DNA from: an uncultured Faecalicoccus sp.
Lineage (GTDB): Bacteria > Bacillota_I > Bacilli_A > Erysipelotrichales > Erysipelotrichaceae
NCBI RefSeq assembly: GCF_944325745.1
Contig: NZ_CALVBG010000007.1
Coordinates: forward strand, 1-36,549
Length of the DNA stretch: 36,549 bases
Direction of reading: 5' to 3'
A program made the translations under genes and the position numbers. The notes under the pieces were generated by a model. The model made no database searches, had not been told where the DNA came from, and saw only the letters and a program-made list of their open reading frames with translations. Below are positions 13,398 through 20,392 of the stretch, in pieces. The stretch's first letter is position 1; each line of letters begins with the position of its first letter.

Positions 13398-14843
13398 ATG
13401 AAAAAAGCTGAGTATAAAGAAACGACTCTGACAGTAATCATTGTGATCTTATGCCTTCTCTTTTTTGGCTTGGGTGTTTCAGTCCCTATGATCTTTGATC
13501 GAGGGACAAAATCCGAAGATGTTGCCAGTGACGAGAAATTTAATGCGATCTATGATCTGCTTCGGGAAGAGTGGTATTTTGCCGATGAAGTGGAAGATAT
13601 CGATAAAGTTTTATTAGAAAAGGCCATCGAAGGGATGACCGATCTGGAAGAAGATCCGCATACGAATTATTATGATCTTGAGTCTGCTCAAAAATTCTCA
13701 GAAAGTTTGGAGGGCTCGAATGTGGGCTTGGGAATGTCTTATTTTCTCGATGAAGATCAAAACTTTGTAGTCAAGGATGTTTTCCTGGATTCACCGGCTG
13801 AAAAAGCAGGATTACAAACAGGCGATGTGATTACAACGATCGATGGGCAGGCTTGTTCACAGAACGACTCAGATACTTTGGTTCAGCGGATCAAAGATCA
13901 TGAAGGCACACCGTTAGAGATCGTTTATACTCATGAGGGAGAATCCCATTCCATAACAATCGAACCGACAGAGTATGATGAGACTGTCTCTTGTCAGTTA
14001 TTTGAAGATCAAGGATTTGCCTTACTCCGCCTGACAAGTTTCTCTGAAAACAGCGGAGCGGATTTTGCGAAAGCTATGAAGCGGATCCAAGAAGCCGGGA
14101 TCCAAGATCTGATCCTGGATCTAAGAGGCAATACCGGAGGATATCTGAGTGCTGCCGTAGATATTGCCAGTTCTTTATTGCCGAAAGGTAGCGTAGTCGT
14201 ACAAGAAGAAGATAAAGACGGGCATCGCAGTGAATCGAAAACAAACGATGACTACGATCAAGTCAAGTTAGATCAGATCGTAATTCTTCAAAATGCAACC
14301 ACGGCCAGTGCCAGTGAAGCGCTGATCGGCGCACTCAAAGATAATCTGGGCTCTGTGGTGACTACGGTGGGAACGACTTCTTATGGAAAAGGAACGGAAC
14401 AAACCAGTGTTCCTTTCAGTGATGGAACAAGCATCAAATATACGATCGCCAAATGGTTTACACCGAATGGAGAATCGATCGATCAAGTTGGATTTGTTCC
14501 CGATGTAGAAGTTTCTTCTTCCGAAATTGAAAATGTACAATACAATGCGGAAGAAACAAAAAACACACTGGAACCCGATACAGTTTCTGTCAACGCGAAG
14601 GCAGTTCAGATCTTCTTGAAGTATTTGGGGTATTCTGCCGATCGGACCGATGAGTATTTTTCGGAGGCGAGCAGCGAAGCCTTAAAACTGTTCCAAAAGG
14701 ATAATGCCTTGTCGATCAGCGGCAAGTGCGATCCGCAGACATGGGAAAAGCTGTATCAGAAAGCGATGTTGAAATACAATCAAGATACTTTATATACCGA
14801 TCAACAGATCGAAACGGCGATTGATCAGCTCGAGGCATCTTAG
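13398..14843 (+). CDS. S41 C-terminal processing peptidase with PDZ and peptidoglycan-binding domains
   Basis: A 481-residue membrane-anchored serine protease of the CtpA/CtpB family. It has a TM anchor at 11-32, a PDZ domain at about 105-185, and an S41 domain at about 195-370. The catalytic serine S306 lies in TTASASEAL and the lysine K331 in TSYGKGTEQ, with the usual 25-residue gap. A C-terminal peptidoglycan-binding domain follows at about 395-475 (KYLGYSADR... SEALKLFQKDN). Such proteases trim exported proteins, often cell-wall enzymes. ATG at 13398 is preceded by AAAGGAAG and starts the membrane anchor. It lies 16 nt after ftsX2 and ends in the operon terminator, so it plausibly processes the M23 hydrolase or other partners of this operon. 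Confidence 0.93.
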   Translation: MKKAEYKETTLTVIIVILCLLFFGLGVSVPMIFDRGTKSEDVASDEKFNAIYDLLREEWYFADEVEDIDKVLLEKAIEGMTDLEEDPHTNYYDLESAQKFSESLEGSNVGLGMSYFLDEDQNFVVKDVFLDSPAEKAGLQTGDVITTIDGQACSQNDSDTLVQRIKDHEGTPLEIVYTHEGESHSITIEPTEYDETVSCQLFEDQGFALLRLTSFSENSGADFAKAMKRIQEAGIQDLILDLRGNTGGYLSAAVDIASSLLPKGSVVVQEEDKDGHRSESKTNDDYDQVKLDQIVILQNATTASASEALIGALKDNLGSVVTTVGTTSYGKGTEQTSVPFSDGTSIKYTIAKWFTPNGESIDQVGFVPDVEVSSSEIENVQYNAEETKNTLEPDTVSVNAKAVQIFLKYLGYSADRTDEYFSEASSEALKLFQKDNALSISGKCDPQTWEKLYQKAMLKYNQDTLYTDQQIETAIDQLEAS

Positions 14844-14857
14844 GATGCCTCTTTTTT
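14832..14857 (+). terminator. Terminator of the ftsX-ctp operon
   Basis: GAGGCATC/GATGCCTC 8-bp stem with a 4-nt loop and six Ts. The stop codon of the S41 protease lies partly in the loop, so terminator and coding end overlap. Confidence 0.9.
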
Positions 14858-14864
14858 CACTTTC

Positions 14865-14893
14865 TTGCATAATAATTATCGAAATTTTATAAT
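14865..14893 (+). promoter_or_regulatory. Promoter of the siroheme (hemC) operon
   Basis: TTGCAT (14865-14870), 17-bp spacing and TATAAT (14888-14893). The predicted start near 14900 rules out ATG at 14897 as the hemC start. Confidence 0.65.
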
Positions 14894-14917
14894 GAAATGG
14901 TGAATCAAGAGGACGAT

Positions 14918-15799
14918 ATGATCATCAAAGTTGGGACGCGAAAATCAAAATTGGCTTTAAAACAGACCGAACTGGCCATCGAGACTTTATCCAAGATCTT
15001 TCCGGATCGATCCTTTGAGATCGTGCCGATCTGTGTCAAAGGCGATCGGGATAAACAGACGCCGTTAGTTCAAATGAGTCAAAGCGGCATCTTTGTCAAA
15101 GAAATTGAACAAGCTTTACTGGATCATACGATCGATCTGGCAGTACATTCCTTAAAAGATGTCGGTTCCATGATGCATCCTGATTTGATGTTGTTGCGGC
15201 ACGGGATCTTTGAGGACCCTAGAGATTGTCTGATCTCCAAAGGGCATCAAACCTTGCTCGAATTACAGCCAGGGGCTGTGATTGCGACCGGCAGTCTTCG
15301 CCGCCGTGCCTGTATTCATCGCCTTCGTCCGGATATTCAGTTTGTGGATATACGCGGGAATATCGAAACGCGCCTGCAAAAGTTTCAAACCTCCGATTGG
15401 GATGGGCTGGTTTTGGCCAGTGCGGGCTTAAAGCGGTTAGGACTGGAATCACAAATCGATGAACATTTGGATCCTTCTATTGTAATTCCGGCTTGTGGTC
15501 AAGGCACTTTGGCTTTGCAGATTCGGAAAGAAAATCAAAAAATGTATGAAGGATGTTTCCCGAAGACTTCAAGAATGCTTGAAGTTGAGATCGAACGAGA
15601 TTTTTTAACACAAAGCCAAGCGGGATGTCATATGCCGGTGGGCTGTTATGCCAAGATCCAAGGACAAGAAATCAAGGTTGACGCTTGTTTGGGGGAAGAG
15701 GAATCTTCCTGTATTTTTGTGCATGAGTCTTTTTCTTTGGATCATTTTGAACAAATCGGAGCTCAGCTTCTTAAAAGAATAAAGGAACAATCATTATGA
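14918..15799 (+). CDS. hemC: Hydroxymethylbilane synthase (porphobilinogen deaminase)
   Basis: A 293-residue enzyme that polymerises four porphobilinogens into hydroxymethylbilane. Visible signatures are GTRKSKLALKQTE (6-18), the catalytic aspartate D81 in HSLKDV, GSLRRRA, the ACGQGTLA segment, and C237 (QAGCHMPVG), which would carry the dipyrromethane cofactor. I chose ATG at 14918 because AGAGGA precedes it at short spacing and the promoter leaves no room for the upstream in-frame ATG at 14897. It overlaps the next gene by 4 nt. No hemA, hemL or hemB is in the window, so porphobilinogen must come from genes elsewhere or from outside the cell. Confidence 0.95.
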   Translation: MIIKVGTRKSKLALKQTELAIETLSKIFPDRSFEIVPICVKGDRDKQTPLVQMSQSGIFVKEIEQALLDHTIDLAVHSLKDVGSMMHPDLMLLRHGIFEDPRDCLISKGHQTLLELQPGAVIATGSLRRRACIHRLRPDIQFVDIRGNIETRLQKFQTSDWDGLVLASAGLKRLGLESQIDEHLDPSIVIPACGQGTLALQIRKENQKMYEGCFPKTSRMLEVEIERDFLTQSQAGCHMPVGCYAKIQGQEIKVDACLGEEESSCIFVHESFSLDHFEQIGAQLLKRIKEQSL

Positions 15800-17187
15800 T
15801 ATGGTTTGTGGGAGCGGGATGTTATCATCCCGATATGTTGACGATCGGCGCCATCAAATGTTTGAAGATGGCAGACTGCGTTTTATATGATCATTTAGTA
15901 AACCCTGAATTTCTACAATACACTTCTGCTGAGTGTGAATGCATCTGTGTAGGGAAGCGCGGTTATCACCCTTCTTTCTTGCAGACAGATATTGAAAAAC
16001 TGCTGGTGGAAAAGGATAAAGAATATTCTAATGTGGTCCGCTTAAAAGGCGGAGATCCTTTTTTATTTGCCCGCGGCAGTGAAGAGATGCGCTATGTTCT
16101 AGACCATGGGTGTGATTGCCAGTATGTACCGGGAATCAGCAGCGCTATCGGGGCTTTGGGATTTGCCGGGATCCCGGTAACACAAAGATATGTTTCGACA
16201 GGATTTGTCGTGCATACTTTGCACACGCAGGATGGAAAAGATCCCTTGGATTATACAAAAATTGCGCAGGAAAAGAATACTCAGATCTTTTTTATGGGAT
16301 CACATAAGATTGAACAGCTGGTGAAGAACTGTCTTGCACATGGGATGGCAGCGGATACTCCGATTGCCTTAGGGTCGCATTTGACCTATCCGCACCAAAA
16401 AGTCTTGGTATCGAGTTTAGGGAAACTCTTGGATCAAGATCTAAGCGCTTATACAAGTCCCTTGTTGATCGTGATCGGAGATGTGGTCAAAGAACAGGCT
16501 TATTTAGAAAACGCAGCGCGTTTACCGCTTTTTTCAAAACAAGTTTTATTTTGTTCTGTGGATCAGACACCCTGGCCTATCGAAGACTTAACGCTTCGCT
16601 ATGGGATCTATCCCACCGTTCGACAAGTCGCAGAAGTGAAAACGATCATTGAGAAAAAGTTTTCCATAGAACCTTATTCCACTTTTGTCTTTGTATCGCG
16701 CCATGCGGTCGAGGGTTTCTTTGAAAATTTGAAAACGCATCATCTCGATGTTCGTGATCTCTATCAGAAAAAGATCGTTGCGATCGGGGCCAGGACCCAA
16801 GAAGCCTTACATCAAAGGGGACTTTTATGTGATCGGGTGTTTTCACATTTCCGCTCTTTTGAAGAGGAATGGCAAGACAAGTCTTCCGTTTGTATGATCA
16901 AGGCGAAGAAAAATGAATATGCTTATCCGTCTTTTTCGTGTTATTGCGTAGATGAAAAAGTCTTTGCGATCCCTGAGGTTTTATGGGATGCGGTGGCGGT
17001 GACTTGTTCGCGCTCTTTGGAGATCTTAAAAAATAAGGGCTTGGATCTGTCTACCCCGATTTTTTGTTTTGCCCATAAGACATTGCAGAAAGCCAAAGAA
17101 TGGGGGTTCACCAATTTGCATCCGACACCGTCTTCCAAACAGGAACTGGTAGAGGAACTGATTCGTTTCTTGGGAGAAACATCATGA
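15796..17187 (+). CDS. cobA-hemD: Fused uroporphyrinogen-III methyltransferase (CobA) and uroporphyrinogen-III synthase (HemD)
   Basis: A 463-residue bifunctional enzyme. Residues 1 to about 240 are the SAM-dependent methyltransferase that turns uroporphyrinogen III into precorrin-2: VGAGCYHPDMLT near the start, VRLKGGDPFLFARG and VPGISSAIGALG. Residues about 250-463 are weakly conserved, as HemD always is, but have the expected length and the FVSRHAVEGFF and VAIGARTQEAL segments; this half cyclises hydroxymethylbilane. CobA-HemD fusions are known in Bacillota. ATGA overlaps couple it to hemC in front and to the next fusion gene behind. Together the operon runs from porphobilinogen to siroheme. 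Confidence 0.92.
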   Translation: MIWFVGAGCYHPDMLTIGAIKCLKMADCVLYDHLVNPEFLQYTSAECECICVGKRGYHPSFLQTDIEKLLVEKDKEYSNVVRLKGGDPFLFARGSEEMRYVLDHGCDCQYVPGISSAIGALGFAGIPVTQRYVSTGFVVHTLHTQDGKDPLDYTKIAQEKNTQIFFMGSHKIEQLVKNCLAHGMAADTPIALGSHLTYPHQKVLVSSLGKLLDQDLSAYTSPLLIVIGDVVKEQAYLENAARLPLFSKQVLFCSVDQTPWPIEDLTLRYGIYPTVRQVAEVKTIIEKKFSIEPYSTFVFVSRHAVEGFFENLKTHHLDVRDLYQKKIVAIGARTQEALHQRGLLCDRVFSHFRSFEEEWQDKSSVCMIKAKKNEYAYPSFSCYCVDEKVFAIPEVLWDAVAVTCSRSLEILKNKGLDLSTPIFCFAHKTLQKAKEWGFTNLHPTPSSKQELVEELIRFLGETS

Positions 17188-18203
17188 GAATTTGTATCGA
17201 TATTGAATGGAAAGATCATGTGGTCTGTATTTTGGGCGCGGGCAAGGTCGCTTTGCGCAAAGCTCGTCAGTTTTCAGAAGCCGGGGCCCAGATCTATATT
17301 TCGAGTTTGGAATATGATGTTGAGTTTGAAGGACTTTCGGTCACACGATGTTCCTATTCCCAATTGATCCAGGCGTTGGATCAAGCGGCATTGGCCATTG
17401 CGGCAACCAATGATCGTCTTGCGAATGAGCGGTTTGTTCAAGAAGCCAAAAAGCACCATGTTCTGGTCATGGCAGCACAAAAAGAGGTAGGACAAGATTG
17501 TTTTAGTATGGTCGAGGTGCGAAAACAAGATTTGGTGCTGGCGTGCCATACCCAGGGAGCTTACCCTCTAGCCAATCGGGCCATCTTAAATGACTGGCAA
17601 GATCGCCTGCAAGACTTGAAAATCATCCGGGAACATCTTCAGGATCATCGCCATTGTGAGAAGATTTTAAATTTGAATCCCGAACATCTTTCTTTTTTGT
17701 GCTCCTTATTGAAGACACAAAAAGGAATCGTTGTGTTGATGCATGGCAATGCTTCTCAAAGGGCAAAGAGACAGGCAGAAAATCTCTGCCGGGAGATCCA
17801 GGAAAAGCACCAATGTCCCACGACGTTCTTTTTCATGGCTGCCAAGCTGCAAGAGATCTCGTTAGAAGATCTCTGTCTGATCTTAAAAGATCTCAAAGTG
17901 AAGGTTCATTTTGTCGCGCTTTTTTGGACACAGGGGCATTATATGCATCAGATCCAAACGACATTGGAAAGAGTACATTTTCCGCTTCAGCGGATCCCCA
18001 TCGATGCAGGTGCCTTTGTGGGCCCTGATGAAACTTTGATCCAGCATACGCATCCTGTTCCTGAAGGAGATCAAAGTGTTGTGGTGAGCATGTTAGATTC
18101 TCCTTTTTTAAGGAAACAATATCCAAACAGCCGATTTATAGCTTGTTTGGAACAAGAAGAAATCATAGAAAGGATCGTCCATGAAATCCATCCGATATCT
18201 TAG
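17184..18203 (+). CDS. sirC-sirB: Fused precorrin-2 dehydrogenase (SirC) and CbiX/SirB-like sirohydrochlorin chelatase
   Basis: A 339-residue protein with two parts. Residues 1 to about 150 resemble SirC/Met8/CysG-N: the NAD site ILGAGKVALRKA (16-27) and the AATNDRLAN segment with the probable catalytic aspartate D77. It oxidises precorrin-2 to sirohydrochlorin. Residues about 180-300 resemble a single CbiX/SirB module: MHGNASQRAK (first metal-binding histidine H187, where most relatives read HGSR) and FWTQGHYMHQI with H252, which would insert iron (or cobalt). I chose ATG at 17184 because GGGAGA precedes it and it overlaps cobA-hemD by 4 nt; the longer frame to 17100 lies inside that gene. 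It overlaps bioY by 23 nt. Metal preference is unknown; a sulfite reductase gene next door favours iron. Confidence 0.85.
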   Translation: MRICIDIEWKDHVVCILGAGKVALRKARQFSEAGAQIYISSLEYDVEFEGLSVTRCSYSQLIQALDQAALAIAATNDRLANERFVQEAKKHHVLVMAAQKEVGQDCFSMVEVRKQDLVLACHTQGAYPLANRAILNDWQDRLQDLKIIREHLQDHRHCEKILNLNPEHLSFLCSLLKTQKGIVVLMHGNASQRAKRQAENLCREIQEKHQCPTTFFFMAAKLQEISLEDLCLILKDLKVKVHFVALFWTQGHYMHQIQTTLERVHFPLQRIPIDAGAFVGPDETLIQHTHPVPEGDQSVVVSMLDSPFLRKQYPNSRFIACLEQEEIIERIVHEIHPIS

Positions 18204-18729
18204 CTATACCGCTTTATTCTTGGCGTTGATGATTCTTTCTGCCTATATTCAGATCACTTTGCCGACGCCTGTTTATTCCATGCATATTACGATGCAGTTG
18301 TTTGTAAGCATTGTTTGTGGTTTTTGTTTACCGATGCGATACGGTCTTCTTTGCATGGGGATCTATATTCTGATGGGACTGATGGGAATTCCGGTCTTTG
18401 CCAGCGGGGGAGGGATCCAGTATCTTTTGTATCCTACCTTTGGCTTTGTCCTTGGTTTTTTCGCATGTACAGGGATCTGTGCTTTTTTACGCCAAAGAAA
18501 AAGACCAAATTCCATGAAAGAGTATCTTTACATCGGCTCTTTTGGTCTTTTGATCTACTATCTTTTAGGAAATGTTTATTATTATTTCTCATTTCCCTTG
18601 TTGATGAATACACATATTCCTATTTGGCTGTCCCTGGTAAATGCCTTTTTGGTTTCGATCGTTCCCGATCTTTTGATCATGATCGCAGCTTGCCGGACAG
18701 CGAAATCCCTACAGATATTTTTTAAGTAA
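18181..18729 (+). CDS. bioY: BioY, biotin-specific S component of an ECF transporter
   Basis: A 182-residue membrane protein of the BioY family with about six hydrophobic segments. The family signature GLMGIPVFASGGGIQYLLYP (about residues 61-80) is present, followed by TFGFVLGFF. BioY binds biotin and works with the shared ECF module (EcfA, EcfA', EcfT), which is not in this window. Its start lies inside the siroheme fusion gene (23-nt overlap, AAAGGA upstream), so it is co-transcribed with that operon although the functions are unrelated. Its 3' end overlaps the convergent reductase gene by 21 nt. No biotin-repressor (BirA) site was seen. Confidence 0.92.
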   Translation: MKSIRYLSYTALFLALMILSAYIQITLPTPVYSMHITMQLFVSIVCGFCLPMRYGLLCMGIYILMGLMGIPVFASGGGIQYLLYPTFGFVLGFFACTGICAFLRQRKRPNSMKEYLYIGSFGLLIYYLLGNVYYYFSFPLLMNTHIPIWLSLVNAFLVSIVPDLLIMIAACRTAKSLQIFFK

Positions 18730-20244
18730 CGCTTGCCACTGGTCGGCGTTTTCTTTTTGCCAGATCGCAAACGATGAATCCGCGGCTGTGACCATTTCTC
18801 CCAGTTCTTTGAAGAAAGCATTGATATCCGATTCTAAGAGCAGGCCGGTATCTTCACCGAATTGTGTATCCGCTAGACAAGGCTTTCCATTCAAAGACAT
18901 TTTGAAAGCGGGATACGGTTTCTTATCCACTAATTTAGTAAAGCCTTGTAACCCAATCGTTCCAATCTGATGTGTACCGCAAGAACTTGGACAACCAGAA
19001 ACATAGATTCGAGGAAGAATGCCTTCTTTAAAGTTGTAGGGCCGCAAGAATTCAATCAAGTTTTTTAAAACTTCATTGGAATCCCGCAAACCTACCTGAC
19101 AAGTTTTGGCCCCGATACAAGAAACACTGGCTTCAAAAGAAGTGCGGGCTCCATCCTGGGTATGGGCTAAGATGGTTTTTGCTTCATCGATCGTCAGATT
19201 GACGATATAGATGTCTTCTTGCGGAGATAAGCGAAGTTCGACAGCTTCCATATCTTGGATCAAATGATTGAGTTCTGCCCATTTTTGAAGATCCATATTT
19301 CCGCAGATCGGGTGATATTTTACGGCATAAAGGCCAGGCTGTTTTTGGGCGAACACACGATCGGGCAGTTCTGTGGCAGTGGGACCGGTCTTGGCGATGA
19401 TTTCTTCTTGAATGTTTACATCATGATTCAAGTTTTGTTTGGCCAGGCTGACCTTTTCCTGGAATTCTTTTTGGATCTCTTCTTCGATCAGGATTTGTTG
19501 GATATAACGCGATCTTGCCTTGGCACGATTCGTATAATTTCCATGTTCCATAAAGAAAAGGACCATCGTGTTGACATAGTAGAGGATGTCTTTGGGATCG
19601 ATATGATCTCCGACTTTAACCCCCATCATCGGATTGTTTCCCAGGCCTCCGCAACAATACACATCAAAGGTATGATCTTCATTGGCGATAAATCCCAGAT
19701 CTCTAAAATTCGCGTGAGTCTCATTATCTTTTGAATTTGAGAATGCGACTTTCAGCTTGCGGGGCAAAGAGTATTTGTTGATGATCTTGAGCAGATATTC
19801 GCCCGCTGCTTTGGCATAAGGATAGACATCAAATGGTTCCTTAGGATCTATACCGGATAATGGGGAACACATCACGTTTCGCGGATAGTCTCCACCGCCG
19901 CCTCGGGTCACGATCCCAATTTCAAGGCCGGCTTTCATGATCGGGGTCAAGGCATCGGCCTGGACATCATGCAGCTGCACGGTTTGACACGTTGTACAGT
20001 GTGTTCTGTGAATATCATATTTTTGGCATTGTTCGACGATAAAATGGAGTTTTTCCTTTGTGATGCGACCTTGATTCATGCGTAAGCGAAGCATAAAAGT
20101 TTCTCCGCCGCGTTGGGCATAGGATCCAAATCCTCCGCTGTACCCTTTATATTCTTTGATGGAGATTTCCTTTTGACAGAATTGTTTGGTCTTCTTTTCA
20201 AATTCTGGTAATTCTTGATAGAGTTCTTGTTGTAGTGATTCCAT
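18709..20244 (-). CDS. Siroheme-dependent sulfite/nitrite reductase (ferredoxin type)
   Basis: A 511-residue protein of the sulfite/nitrite reductase hemoprotein family, with two repeated half-domains. The cysteines that bind the coupled [4Fe-4S] and siroheme are C376 and C382 (SCIGAKTC), and C418 and C422 (SGCPSSCG), the classical CX5C and CX3C spacing. RGGGGDYPRNVMCSPLSG is also typical. It performs six-electron reduction of sulfite to sulfide or nitrite to ammonia; the sequence alone does not decide which. No NADPH flavoprotein partner is adjacent, so ferredoxin is the likely donor. ATG at 20244 has GAGG 7 nt upstream. It converges on the siroheme operon that makes its cofactor and overlaps the end of bioY by 21 nt. 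Confidence 0.93.
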   Translation of the reverse strand: MESLQQELYQELPEFEKKTKQFCQKEISIKEYKGYSGGFGSYAQRGGETFMLRLRMNQGRITKEKLHFIVEQCQKYDIHRTHCTTCQTVQLHDVQADALTPIMKAGLEIGIVTRGGGGDYPRNVMCSPLSGIDPKEPFDVYPYAKAAGEYLLKIINKYSLPRKLKVAFSNSKDNETHANFRDLGFIANEDHTFDVYCCGGLGNNPMMGVKVGDHIDPKDILYYVNTMVLFFMEHGNYTNRAKARSRYIQQILIEEEIQKEFQEKVSLAKQNLNHDVNIQEEIIAKTGPTATELPDRVFAQKQPGLYAVKYHPICGNMDLQKWAELNHLIQDMEAVELRLSPQEDIYIVNLTIDEAKTILAHTQDGARTSFEASVSCIGAKTCQVGLRDSNEVLKNLIEFLRPYNFKEGILPRIYVSGCPSSCGTHQIGTIGLQGFTKLVDKKPYPAFKMSLNGKPCLADTQFGEDTGLLLESDINAFFKELGEMVTAADSSFAIWQKENADQWQALLKKYL

Positions 20245-20268
20245 AGTTTTTCCTCGTTTCTAAATTTC

Positions 20269-20285
20269 ATTATATCGTATATACG
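20269..20285 (-). promoter_or_regulatory. -10 box and palindrome upstream of the reductase gene
   Basis: On the minus strand TATAAT (20274-20269) lies 25 nt before the reductase start codon. No -35 is found at normal spacing; instead the palindrome CGTATATACG (20276-20285) abuts the -10. This suggests control by a regulator bound at the palindrome, whose identity is unknown. Confidence 0.4.
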
Positions 20286-20316
20286 GGTCAAAAATGCATT
20301 TAGATGATTCTTTTTT

Positions 20317-20346
20317 TTGACAAATATTCGGAGTTCTGCTTTTCAT
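20317..20346 (+). promoter_or_regulatory. Possible promoter of the 5'-nucleotidase gene
   Basis: Consensus TTGACA (20317-20322) with an 18-bp spacer to a poor -10 TTTCAT (20341-20346). The strong -35 and weak -10 make this tentative. Confidence 0.35.
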
Positions 20347-20392
20347 GAATCAAGAAAACGATTAGAATAAAAAAAGAAAGAGAAAGATCTTG

